Source: a virus | Virus record (IMG/VR): IMGVR_UViG_3300049217_000290 | Span: 1-25,800 of that record | Direction: 5' to 3' (one strand) | Length of the DNA: 25,800 bases | Part shown: positions 7,607 through 14,418 of the stretch, one piece after another | Layout of the letters: every line of letters starts with the position of its first letter | How positions within the stretch are numbered: position 1 is the first letter of the stretch | The notes under the pieces: generated by a model | Database searches by the model: none | What the model saw: the letters and a program-made list of their open reading frames with translations, nothing else | Told to the model about the DNA's origin: nothing | Translations under genes and position numbers: made by a program

Positions 7607-8352
7607 CAGCTGACCTCCGCGAAGGCCATCTGCAGCACGTTGCCGGCGGCATTGGCGAAGCAGTCGAAGTCAAGCTCCGGGATCACGAAGTCGTCGAGCT
7701 TGGTCGCCAGCGCCAGCTTGCTGGAGACGCAATTCAGCAGCTTCACGTTCAGCGGCAGGCCCTGAAAGGTCGTGTAGAGCTGCGCCTGGAAGGCCGGCGT
7801 GGTGCCGAGCAGGTTGTTCGGCAGGGTGAGCTGCTGGCCCGAGGCCGAGACGGTATAGGTGTAGGAGATCAGCACCGAGATGCCGCTGGTATGATCGGCG
7901 GAGGCAAAGGTATAGACGCCGCCGGCGGCAACGGAATATTGCCCGGCCACCGGCCCGCTGGCGACGCGGGTGAAGGGCAGGCCGGTTGCCGCGTTGATGA
8001 CGCCGTAATCGTCGACCCAGGTGGCGCCGTTCGCCACCGTGATCTGGAACGGGCTCGCCGGGATGGCGGTCGGGCCTTCGCCGAACGAGGTGGTGAGCTG
8101 GCCGGCCGACAGAGTCAGACCGAAGAAGAGATTGGCGAAGGCGATGCCGGATATCTTCGCCATCTTGGCCTTGCCGGAGACCTTCCCCTTGCCGCGCGCG
8201 ATGGCGACGGGAAATTGGTTCTGGCCGTAGAGCATCTTGGTGTCGAAGCCGACATCCAGGCTGACGTCCTGGACCAGGCCGAAATTGATCGGGGTCGCAT
8301 TGGCGATGTCGGTGCGCTGACCGAGCAGAACGCCGGAGCCGAAGGAATACAT
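7606..8352 (-). CDS. Major tail tube protein with inserted beta module
   Basis: A 248-residue tail tube subunit, recognised by MYSFGSGVLLGQRTDIANATPINFGLVQDV and by the phrase GKGKVSGKAKMAKISG. The tube fold is interrupted at about residues 95-168 by a beta module that begins TAIPASPFQITV and ends GVYTFASADHTSGISVLISYTYT. Sister copies sit in the connector and in J. In the assembled tube the module should project outward and decorate the tail surface. The gene is the first structural gene downstream of the toxin/immunity insertion, so its transcription must pass through that locus or begin in the 118-nt gap 8353-8470. Its stop overlaps the chaperone start. Confidence 0.85.
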   Translation of the reverse strand: MYSFGSGVLLGQRTDIANATPINFGLVQDVSLDVGFDTKMLYGQNQFPVAIARGKGKVSGKAKMAKISGIAFANLFFGLTLSAGQLTTSFGEGPTAIPASPFQITVANGATWVDDYGVINAATGLPFTRVASGPVAGQYSVAAGGVYTFASADHTSGISVLISYTYTVSASGQQLTLPNNLLGTTPAFQAQLYTTFQGLPLNVKLLNCVSSKLALATKLDDFVIPELDFDCFANAAGNVLQMAFAEVS

Positions 8353-8470
8353 GGGATGAGATCTCCGTCTTGGGGATGGTTCGACGCCTCACGGCGTGGC
8401 GTGATATTTGGATTTTTCTTTGGTTCAAAAGCTGCGACGGACGCAAAGGACCGGCGATTGGCCCAATGCA

Positions 8471-8725
8471 TCATTTGTCCGGTTCGCGTCCACCGTATGT
8501 TGCCTGATCGAAAGAGATAAACCCTTCAGTCCAGCCGTCCCGATCGACGACACTTTCGAATATTTGGAAATCGTCGGGAAAGTCCCGGAACCCTGGTCGA
8601 GGCTTGAGCCGCTCGATGGCGTCCTTGGCTTTTTCTTCTGTCGAATAGACGCCGATGAACTTCTGATCCTCCTCGTCCTCATCGTCGGAACAGTGAATGT
8701 GATAGAGCAAATATACCTTTGTCAT
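8471..8725 (-). CDS. DUF7336-like small protein, probable immunity protein
   Basis: An acidic 84-residue protein: KVYLLYHIH at the start, then an acidic patch (CSDDEDEEDQ), FIGVYSTEEKAKDAIERLK, PGFRDFPDDFQIF and GWTEGFISF. This is the pattern of DUF7336, a family often found beside polymorphic toxins. It starts 13 nt after the stop of the toxin gene 8739-9593 in the same direction, the usual toxin-then-immunity order. It most likely binds and neutralises that toxin's C-terminal domain in the producing cell. The pairing is inferred from position. Confidence 0.7.
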   Translation of the reverse strand: MTKVYLLYHIHCSDDEDEEDQKFIGVYSTEEKAKDAIERLKPRPGFRDFPDDFQIFESVVDRDGWTEGFISFDQATYGGREPDK

Positions 8726-8738
8726 GGGACACCTTTTG

Positions 8739-9593
8739 TCAAATCACTGTCCCCGGCGGAATCGAATCAGGAGACGACAGCATGGGCGTATAAGGATAGG
8801 GCGTGACCGAAAGCCCCTTCGGATCTCGGAACGAACGGTCTCCCCATTTCTGTATTTTGCTAAACTCGCTGTCTGGGCCCTTTTCATAATTGCCTTTCCC
8901 ATATTTTTCGTCCAGTAGTCGCTGGGCAAAATCCTTGCCGGATTCGCCCACGCGCGGGCGCTGGCCTTCGGCCCAGCTCGGCGGTCCTTTTGCGCCTTCC
9001 TTGCCGCCGACGCGCGGTATCGTTTCCTTGAACTGCTCGACGATGCCATCTTCGGGAACGATGATAGGAGGCCTTGCCAACAGGAACTCTTGTGCCAGCA
9101 CGACATTCCCGTCGCGGCTTCCCGCACTGCCACTGTCCCCCGAGTTCGTTGCGGAAGACGGCGCCGGCGATGCGCGGGCTCCGGTTGTCCAGCGGCCGCG
9201 CTCATCACGTGGCTCATCCGGATCGAAGCCTTTAAGCAAACGATTGGCCTCAGCGAGGCGCTGGAACGCAGCCGGATCGTCGACCGGCGGCAGACCCAAA
9301 TGCACGGCCGCGATGGCGGCACGCGGAAGATCGCCGGCGTCGAGTGCGCGGGCCACGGCGCCGAGCCCGTTGGACAGCGCGGCGGCGGGGCATTCGCCAT
9401 AGGCCGCTTCCATAAGCAGCGCGATCTCGATCTCCGGCCGGAGGTGAGCGCGACCGTGGCCTCCCTTGCGGAGCTGGACGGCGATGAGCGGTGTTCCATC
9501 GCCGAGAAAGAAGCCCTCCAGCGTGACATAGGCTTCACCATTTGCCGCGTCGGGCATGCCGAGGCGAACCGTGCGGGCGAACGGCTGATGCAT
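8739..9593 (-). CDS. Polymorphic toxin B: shared N-terminal domain plus a toxin-type C-terminus
   Basis: A 284-residue protein. Residues 1-139 are nearly the same as in the toxin at 12263-13282 (both begin MHQPFARTVRLGMP and both contain RDxRGRWTTG at about 129-138). Then the sequence diverges: a low-complexity Ser/Gly/Ala linker to about 165, a region around PPIIVPEDGIVEQF, and a C-terminal domain from about 196. That domain contains SWAEGQRPRVGESGKDFAQRL, DEKYGKGNYEKG and SEFSKIQKWGDRSF, a pattern I associate with C-terminal domains of polymorphic toxins. I cannot name its enzymatic activity. The DUF7336 gene just downstream is the likely antidote. Upstream lies a copied 3' end of the tail completion gene (9680-9769), which marks this gene as a duplicate of the other toxin locus. 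Confidence 0.72.
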   Translation of the reverse strand: MHQPFARTVRLGMPDAANGEAYVTLEGFFLGDGTPLIAVQLRKGGHGRAHLRPEIEIALLMEAAYGECPAAALSNGLGAVARALDAGDLPRAAIAAVHLGLPPVDDPAAFQRLAEANRLLKGFDPDEPRDERGRWTTGARASPAPSSATNSGDSGSAGSRDGNVVLAQEFLLARPPIIVPEDGIVEQFKETIPRVGGKEGAKGPPSWAEGQRPRVGESGKDFAQRLLDEKYGKGNYEKGPDSEFSKIQKWGDRSFRDPKGLSVTPYPYTPMLSSPDSIPPGTVI

Positions 9594-9679
9594 GCGCGGA
9601 CCTTATGTCGATTGTCGCAAGAAGCGGGTGCGGGCGAAGGAATCCGGCGCCGGGGAAGCGCCGGCGAGACGTTGGAGAC

Positions 9680-9769
9680 CTATGGAATCAGGATCGCGAC
9701 GGGAATGACGGCGACGGAGCGGCCGTTGGCGTCGAGGCCTACGTAAGATTCAACGTTGCCTTCGATCCA
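9680..9769 (-). pseudogene. Copied 3' end of the tail completion gene
   Basis: The frame encodes WIEGNVESYVGLDANGRS and then VAVIPVAILIP before TAG at 9680. This matches the last 29 residues of the tail completion protein at 13493-13942 (WIEGNVEYYEGLDTNGRS...VAVISVAILIP) with only five changes. Nothing resembling the rest of that gene is upstream. The fragment precedes toxin B just as the intact gene precedes toxin A, so it is a scar of a segmental duplication that copied the 3' end of the phage gene along with the toxin gene. Confidence 0.85.
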
Positions 9770-9833
9770 GTCCCGACGCGGATGCGTGCATCCAGCCTGG
9801 CGGCTTGGAGCGGCGGCTTCAGGATAGAGAACA

Positions 9834-10301
9834 TTACGGTTGCGATTGGTCTGAAGTGCCGCCCTTCCAAATCTCGTCCGAGTCAAGCCACGTGGGATAT
9901 TTGAGGAGGAAAGAATAAAAGTCCGGCGCTATCAGCAAGACGTGCTGAGGCTCCATGCCGATGAAGGGCACCGCCACAATCGGCATTCCCTCTTTCCGCA
10001 CGTCGAACGCAAATGCCTCGCCCCCGCCGTCAGAACCAAACACCAACAGACCCGGCATATATTCCGCAACCTTGTAAGCATCGTTCAGCTTGGTAATTTC
10101 TTCGACGCGCCACAAGCTGATATAGAAATGGTCGTCGACAAAGCCGTTGCCGCCATTCGCATACATAAGAAACGCAACATACTCGACCGGCAGGGGGCGA
10201 CCATATTCCTCTTCGAACAGCCGAATGTCTGACAGATTTGCGGGCGGGTTCCCGTTAAATTTCTCCAGCAATCGCGCGAAGTTCCATTCGTTTGAGGTCA
10301 T
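9834..10301 (-). CDS. SMI1/KNR4 immunity protein, copy 3 (divergent)
   Basis: A 155-residue SUKH-family (SMI1/KNR4) protein. Motifs: IRLFEEEYGRPLPVEYVAFLMYANGG at the N-terminal half, ISLWRVEEI, LLVFGSDGGGEAFAFD and PIVAVPFIGM. SUKH proteins neutralise diverse nuclease toxins by direct binding. The frame is open up to 10376. I start it at ATG 10301 (MTSNEWNF), which aligns with the starts of the two other copies (MTSAQW). The ATG overlaps a TGA in the toxin frame (ATGA), as in the intact toxin A/immunity pair. It is roughly half identical to the other two copies and has an extra C-terminal tail. No intact toxin gene is directly upstream, so it now appears to be an orphan immunity gene. Confidence 0.85.
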   Translation of the reverse strand: MTSNEWNFARLLEKFNGNPPANLSDIRLFEEEYGRPLPVEYVAFLMYANGGNGFVDDHFYISLWRVEEITKLNDAYKVAEYMPGLLVFGSDGGGEAFAFDVRKEGMPIVAVPFIGMEPQHVLLIAPDFYSFLLKYPTWLDSDEIWKGGTSDQSQP

Positions 10302-10376
10302 TGAAGCAATCTCTTTTAGGGCCGCCCACCATGGCTGTATCACCCAGTGCTTGAACGGTTCAGGATTCGCCACCAT
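10298..10376 (-). pseudogene. Relic of an HNH toxin 3' end
   Basis: The sequence just before immunity copy 3 resembles the end of toxin A. Both have TGGTGGGCG followed about 23 nt later by CAATGA. The translation PFKHW...PWWAALKEIA resembles toxin A's HRPFTTWWATLQ. The frame leading to the overlapped TGA is shifted by one base and broken by TAA. I read it as the tail of a lost toxin gene whose antidote was kept. Confidence 0.55.
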
Positions 10377-10671
10377 TCCGAGTGCCCTTCGTAGCGCGTC
10401 GCCATGGCGAGGTTAGAGCCTCGCGCCAGGCACACCATCCCAAAGGCAGGTCCCAGAGCTCTTCGACGCTAGGGTCCAGCTCCACGATCTCGCGCAGACC
10501 GACGACGGCAGCATCGCTCTCTTTCGGAGGTCCAGATGCATTGGTGTGAAACTGCCATCCACCGTCCCATGCATCGTGCGAAACATAGGCAATCCAATCC
10601 CGGCCGCTGACAATTCCTCGGATCGCAATCACCGCTACGTTGGGAGGATCTTGGAACTTCCAATCTGCCAT
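10360..10671 (-). CDS. Small DUF2185-like protein, possible immunity protein
   Basis: A 103-residue acidic protein starting at ATG 10671. Visible features are VAVIAIRGIVSGRDWIAYVSHD, then GGWQFHTN, and LREIVELDPSVEELWDLPLGWCAWRE. The pattern of a Gly-Trp-x-Phe strand followed by 'LDPSV.EL..LPLGW' is like DUF2185 (Imm33-type) proteins, some of which are immunity proteins of polymorphic toxin loci. The location between two SMI1/KNR4 genes supports that role. Its 3' end overlaps the toxin relic at 10298-10376. The family call comes from memory of the pattern only. Confidence 0.55.
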   Translation of the reverse strand: MADWKFQDPPNVAVIAIRGIVSGRDWIAYVSHDAWDGGWQFHTNASGPPKESDAAVVGLREIVELDPSVEELWDLPLGWCAWREALTSPWRRATKGTRNGGES

Positions 10672-10905
10672 GTATCAATCCACTGGTTTGATCTTAATGG
10701 CTCTTGATCTGGCACCAACGAGATGCTCCGCAAAATCCAGATGCTTCGCTCCGTCCGAGATTCTCGAGGTCTAGTCATCAATCACTGCGGTATCTTCAGG
10801 TCGAACTCGCGCGCGATCTGCTCCGCGTGTGCATGCCGCTTTCCAGCAGCCGGAGGCGCATCGGCGTGAGGCCCCACATATTGCCCACTAACGTCGCAGC
10901 GTAGG

Positions 10906-11331
10906 TTAAGGGCCCGAAAAATCCCACTTGGACCATACCACGAGGAAAGAGTAAAAGTTCGATGCCATGGGACGTTCGTCCTCAATGGCGATATAATCCA
11001 CCATTACAACCGGCATTTCGTTCACTCGCATATTGAATGCAAATGCCTCCCCGCCCCCATCAGAACCAAAAGCCAGCAGGTGAGGCGCAAATTCATCGAA
11101 GCCACAACTTTTGTTGGCCTCAAGAATTTCTTCCAACGGCCACAGGCTAATATAACCATTGTCGCCCACCCAACCTTCGCCCCCGTTTGCATAGAGCAGA
11201 AAGGCGGTGTAGTCGGCTGACAGCGGTCGACCTAACGTCATTTCAAATTGCCGGATGTCCGAGATGCTCGCTGGCGCATTTTTGTCAAACTTTTCCAGCA
11301 ATTGTTCAAATTTCCATTGAGCCGAAGTCAT
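10906..11331 (-). CDS. SMI1/KNR4 immunity protein, copy 2
   Basis: A 141-residue SUKH-family protein, near-identical in design to copy 1 at 11841-12266: same length, same start (MTSAQW), same end (FYSFLVVWSKWDFSGP), differing at roughly 25 positions. Conserved motifs are IRQFEMTLGRPLSADYTAFLLYANGGEGW, LLAFGSDGGGEAFAF and the terminal tryptophans. Differences cluster near residues 101-125 (VMVDYIAIEDE against LMVPFIGMEHE), a region that could set toxin specificity. The 30 bp upstream repeat the end of the toxin A gene, including the overlapping ATGA. It is a recent duplicate of copy 1 that has lost its toxin. Confidence 0.88.
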   Translation of the reverse strand: MTSAQWKFEQLLEKFDKNAPASISDIRQFEMTLGRPLSADYTAFLLYANGGEGWVGDNGYISLWPLEEILEANKSCGFDEFAPHLLAFGSDGGGEAFAFNMRVNEMPVVMVDYIAIEDERPMASNFYSFLVVWSKWDFSGP

Positions 11332-11357
11332 TGCACCAACCTCGTTAACGTCCCCAA
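11328..11357 (-). pseudogene. Relic of a toxin A 3' end upstream of immunity copy 2
   Basis: In the toxin frame these bases encode LGTLTRLVQ followed by TGA. Toxin A ends WATLQRLLQ and TGA. At the DNA level almost all of about 30 bases match 12263-12292. The TGA overlaps the immunity ATG as ATGA. Further upstream the similarity ends, so only the tail of the toxin gene came with the duplicated immunity gene, or the rest was deleted. Confidence 0.65.
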
Positions 11358-11397
11358 CTGCTGCGCACGCCTCCTGAAATCAAACGCTGGGGCGGTT

Positions 11398-11811
11398 TTA
11401 TCCGGCGTTGAACAGATCGTGAAGCATATCGTCCTCGGCAGAGTTAAGCGGTTGCGACAAGCCGCCCCCCACATACCGAAGCTCCAATGCGCCGCCTAGC
11501 CGGCCATCTTCGATGGCGCGAACACCATCAAGCACACAGAAAAAACCGAACACTGCTTTGTCGACTGCGGCTTTGACGGTCAAGGCTAAGAGTCACTTCT
11601 GATCAGCGTCAAGCGTCCGGTACCACTCTGCGCGGACGACTAAATCTGCAGCAGGTTTTCGCTCGGGCGAATGCTCCATCGTCCCGAGTGTGTCCGCGGC
11701 AGCGCTATCACGAACAACTTCCTTTATAACGTGAACGAATTGCTGACGATCTACACCTACCTCGACAGCATTTCCGACAACTGTCGTCACATCGGCTCGA
11801 AGCCCTCTCAC
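11398..11811 (-). pseudogene. Small protein gene interrupted by an in-frame stop
   Basis: Two short open segments lie in the same frame, 11593-11811 (72 codons from GTG) and 11398-11583 (61 codons). A single TGA at 11593-11595 and three codons separate them. Read through, they give one protein of about 137 residues: an N-terminal helical part (VGVDRQQFVHVIKEVVRDSA), AEWYRTLDADQ at the junction, then AVDKAVFGFFCVLDGVRAIED, LELRYV and EDDMLHDLFNAG. The continuity AEWYRTLDADQ/LLALTVKAAVDKAVFGFF looks like one domain. I therefore call a nonsense mutation. I do not recognise the family with certainty. Its place between two immunity copies suggests a decayed immunity or accessory gene. Confidence 0.6.
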
Positions 11812-11840
11812 ACGTTATCGCTCACGCCGCTGCATATGGG

Positions 11841-12266
11841 CTAGGGGCCCGAAAAATCCCACTTGGACCATACCACAAGGAAGGAGTAAAAGTTCGCCGC
11901 CATGGGACGTTCGTGCTCCATGCCTATAAAAGGCACCATTAAAATCGGCATTCCATTCACTCGCATATCGAAAGCAAATGCCTCCCCGCCCCCATCAGAA
12001 GCAAAAGCCAGCAGGCCAGGCGCAAATTCGTCGAAACCGTAGCCTTTGTTGGCCTCAAGAATTTCTTCCAACCGCCACAGGCGAATATAACCATTGTCGC
12101 CTACCCAACCTTCGCCCCCGTTTGCATAGAGCAGAAAGGCGGTGTAGTCGGCCGGCAGCGATCGACCTAACGTCATTTCAAATTGTCGAATGTCCGAGAT
12201 TCTTGCCGGCGCGTTTCGTTGAAACTTTTCCAGCAATGGTGCGAAATTCCATTGAGCCGAAGTCAT
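11841..12266 (-). CDS. SMI1/KNR4 immunity protein, copy 1 (partner of toxin A)
   Basis: A 141-residue SUKH-family protein starting at ATG 12266, which overlaps the toxin A stop as ATGA. That coupling is the strongest sign that this is the cognate antidote for the HNH toxin. Motifs: FAPLLEKFQ, IRQFEMTLGRSLPADYTAFLLYANGGEGW, LLAFASDGGGEAFAF, PILMVPFIGMEHE and FYSFLVVWSKWDFSGP. The frame stays open to 12296, but the extra N-terminal residues there are antiparallel coding of the toxin end and I leave them out. SUKH proteins act in the cytoplasm by binding the toxin domain. Copy 2 at 10906-11331 is its near twin. Confidence 0.88.
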   Translation of the reverse strand: MTSAQWNFAPLLEKFQRNAPARISDIRQFEMTLGRSLPADYTAFLLYANGGEGWVGDNGYIRLWRLEEILEANKGYGFDEFAPGLLAFASDGGGEAFAFDMRVNGMPILMVPFIGMEHERPMAANFYSFLVVWSKWDFSGP

Positions 12267-13282
12267 TGCAACAACCTCTGTAACGTCGCCCACCATGTCG
12301 TAAACGGGCGGTGTTCGGACGGTGCCATGGGAATTTTGTTCGCCGGGTCAACAGGATCTCCTCCAAGTTTAATTGGATGGACATCATGAATATCTTGTCC
12401 CTCAAGCGATGGATCGGCGCGATGCAGTTTGCGGTTCGCGTTGTCAGCCGCGTCCCGCGCCTCAGTGTACTCCGACCCCTCCAAAATACGAAATGGACCA
12501 TCTGGCCTTGGGACACCCTCGGGATAGCCGCTCCAGTCCGATATTGAAAATGAACCTTCGCTATATGGTGCTGCTGCGGTTGCCGGAGGGGGCGATATCG
12601 GATTGGGGGCGGAAGCCGCCGCTAATCCGCCACCGACGAAAGGGCCAGCACTCCCGGGAGCGAGCCCAGGTTTAATTTGTTCGATATGAACGTTTCCATG
12701 CTCAGCGTCTTCTATTTCGCTGGTCTGACCGGCTCGACGCCTTGCTTCGTACGCAGGATCTGATGGCTGGTCGCTTTCGCTTGCTTCCGCGGTCCCGATG
12801 AAGTTGAAGCGATCCCAGAAGCCGGGACCGGTTGACGAGGTCTGGATGACTGGCGCAGTCGTTCCCGTCGTCCAGCGGCCGCGGCCGTCGCGCGGCTCGT
12901 TCGGGTCAAAGCCGCCCTTAAGCAGGCGATTGGCTTCGGCGAGGCGACGGAGCGTCGCCGCGTCGGCGATCGGCGGAAGACGCAAATGCACCGCCGCGAT
13001 GGCGGCACGCGGAAGATCGCCGGCGTCGAGTGCGCGGGCCACGGCGCCGAGTCCGTTGGATAGCGCGGCGGCGTCGGGGCATTCGCCATAGGCCGCTTCC
13101 AGGAGCAGCGCGATCTCGATCTCCGACCGCACTTTTGCGCGGCTGCTGCCGTTCTTGGCGAGATCGACAGTGACGAGCGCGCTGCCGTCGCCGAGAAAGA
13201 AGCCCTCCGGCGTGACATAGGCCTCGCCGCTCGCCGCACCGGGCATGCCGAGGCGAACCGTGCGGGCGAACGGCTGATGCAT
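12263..13282 (-). CDS. Polymorphic toxin A with C-terminal HNH nuclease domain
   Basis: A 339-residue modular toxin. Residues 1-139 are the N-terminal domain shared with toxin B (MHQPFARTVRLGMP at the start, IEIALLLEAAYGECP, an Ala-rich helix pair, and RDGRGRWTTG at the end), probably a targeting or packaging part. Residues 140-262 are a Pro/Ala/Ser/Gly-rich linker. Residues 263-339 are an HNH-type nuclease: IHDVHPIKLGGDPVDPANKI and SEHRPFTTWW, with candidate metal/catalytic residues His299, His302, Asn315 and His324. Such nucleases cut DNA in target cells. The SMI1/KNR4 gene overlaps its stop. It lies 210 nt downstream of the tail completion gene, in a slot where phages normally go directly to the tail tube. 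No signal peptide or secretion motif is seen. Confidence 0.8.
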   Translation of the reverse strand: MHQPFARTVRLGMPGAASGEAYVTPEGFFLGDGSALVTVDLAKNGSSRAKVRSEIEIALLLEAAYGECPDAAALSNGLGAVARALDAGDLPRAAIAAVHLRLPPIADAATLRRLAEANRLLKGGFDPNEPRDGRGRWTTGTTAPVIQTSSTGPGFWDRFNFIGTAEASESDQPSDPAYEARRRAGQTSEIEDAEHGNVHIEQIKPGLAPGSAGPFVGGGLAAASAPNPISPPPATAAAPYSEGSFSISDWSGYPEGVPRPDGPFRILEGSEYTEARDAADNANRKLHRADPSLEGQDIHDVHPIKLGGDPVDPANKIPMAPSEHRPFTTWWATLQRLLQ

Positions 13283-13428
13283 GCGCTGACCTTGTGGTGG
13301 TTGCGTGCAGGAAACTCAGGGCGCGAAGCGCGCCTGTGATGGGAGGAACCCGATCCCGCGCCACCGTCACGCTTACGGAGATCAGGTGTCCCGGAGCGCC
13401 GACACACGTACCGTCTCAGCGACTCTGG

Positions 13429-13448
13429 ATGCCCTCTTTCGAGGGCAT
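13429..13448 (-). other. Short hairpin in the 210-nt gap before toxin A
   Basis: ATGCCCTC (13429-13436) pairs with GAGGGCAT (13441-13448) around a 4-nt loop, about 45 nt after the tail completion stop. The rest of the gap 13283-13492 shows no gene. The hairpin may limit read-through from the head genes into the toxin locus, but it has no T-run. Confidence 0.35.
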
Positions 13449-13492
13449 GACGACAATAGAAAGGCCGTAATTCTGGGCGAGCTTTTGAGGGG

Positions 13493-13942
13493 TCAGGGAA
13501 TCAGGATCGCGACGGAGATGACGGCAACGGAGCGGCCGTTTGTGTCGAGGCCTTCGTAATATTCAACGTTGCCCTCGATCCAGCAGTGGGAGACCAGGCC
13601 GCCGAGGGTCTGCACGCCCTGCATGGCGAGATCGGTGCCGGCGGGCGCGAGCGCGGCTTCGACCGCGTCCACCATGTTGTTGAGCTGCGTCGCGGGAACC
13701 ACGCCCGCGATCTGTGGGTCGCAGGCGTAGAGCCAGACCAGGGCATGCAGGGTACGCTTCGGCGGCAGGCCGCGGCCCGGCTCTGCATATTTCTCCGGCC
13801 GCTGCGACAAGAACAGCGCCGGCATCTCGGAGGGCTGCACGTCTTCCGGGTTGCGCAGGATTCGCGATGCGGTCGCGGCACCGGTTGCTTCGGCCACTAG
13901 GTTGAACAGCGCGGCATAGATGGGCTCGCGGACGGCGGTCAT
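13493..13942 (-). CDS. Phage tail completion protein (DUF3168-like, gene transfer agent gp8 position)
   Basis: A 149-residue protein following the HK97 gp10-like gene with an ATGA overlap (13939-13942). The pattern I YAALFNLV near the start, LFLSQRPEKYAEPGRGLPPKRTLHALVWLYA in the middle and a C-terminal WIEGNVEYYEGLD...VAVISVAILIP match the tail terminator/completion slot, where DUF3168-type proteins cap the tail at the connector. It ends the head-tail joining block. Its last 29 codons are duplicated at 9680-9769 in front of toxin B, showing that the copied DNA segment began inside this gene. Confidence 0.75.
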   Translation of the reverse strand: MTAVREPIYAALFNLVAEATGAATASRILRNPEDVQPSEMPALFLSQRPEKYAEPGRGLPPKRTLHALVWLYACDPQIAGVVPATQLNNMVDAVEAALAPAGTDLAMQGVQTLGGLVSHCWIEGNVEYYEGLDTNGRSVAVISVAILIP

Positions 13943-14418
13943 GGTTCGACGGCCGCGCCAACGGCAGCACGCAGGCTGTCGCGAATCTGATCCGCCTGGT
14001 CCGCCAGGGCCGAGCGCAGGAACGAACGCTCCAGCATGCGCGAACCGGGATGCTGCACCCGCTTGGCGAAGATGGTCTTGCCGCCGATGCGGAACGCCAG
14101 CACGGAGGCGTCGCGCGGGGCGATCACGTGCGGCGCGGTCTTGCCGCCGTATTCCTGGATGGCGGCGTATTTCACCTCGGTGCCGAGGCTGGCGACGATG
14201 CCGTCGCCGTCGTCCATCACGGTCAAGGCGATGCTGTCCCGCAAAGTGCCGCTCCGCACCTTCAGCACCTGGCCGGAGAGCTTGTCCTGCATGACATGGG
14301 CTTGCAGCGCGAGGCCGTTCGTGGTGACGGCGGCGAGCAGCTTGTCATGCACCCGCGCTGCCATGGACGCGAAGCGATCGGCGACCGCATCGTCGCCGCG
14401 GATCTGCACCCCGATCAT
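13939..14418 (-). CDS. HK97 gp10-like head-tail joining protein
   Basis: A 159-residue protein of the HK97 gp10 family, which takes part in head-tail joining and tail completion. The family pattern is clear: VRSGTLRDSIALTV near residue 55, VKYAAIQEYGGKTAPHVIAPR near residue 85, and HPGSRMLERSFLRSAL near residue 125. Both ends overlap neighbours as ATGA (14415-14418 with the connector, 13939-13942 with the tail completion gene), giving tight translational coupling in the connector block. Confidence 0.9.
   Translation of the reverse strand: MIGVQIRGDDAVADRFASMAARVHDKLLAAVTTNGLALQAHVMQDKLSGQVLKVRSGTLRDSIALTVMDDGDGIVASLGTEVKYAAIQEYGGKTAPHVIAPRDASVLAFRIGGKTIFAKRVQHPGSRMLERSFLRSALADQADQIRDSLRAAVGAAVEP

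Noticed and set aside
10672-10905. A short minus-strand frame ending in GKRHAHAEQIAREFDLKIPQ.
   Set aside because: It could be a toxin fragment, but it lacks its own start outside the neighbouring immunity gene and matches no family I know. The 234-nt gap otherwise shows nothing.
13283-13492. A gene in the gap between the tail completion protein and toxin A.
   Set aside because: Open frames here are short and lack ribosome binding sites; only a small hairpin and possible duplicated leader sequence are seen.
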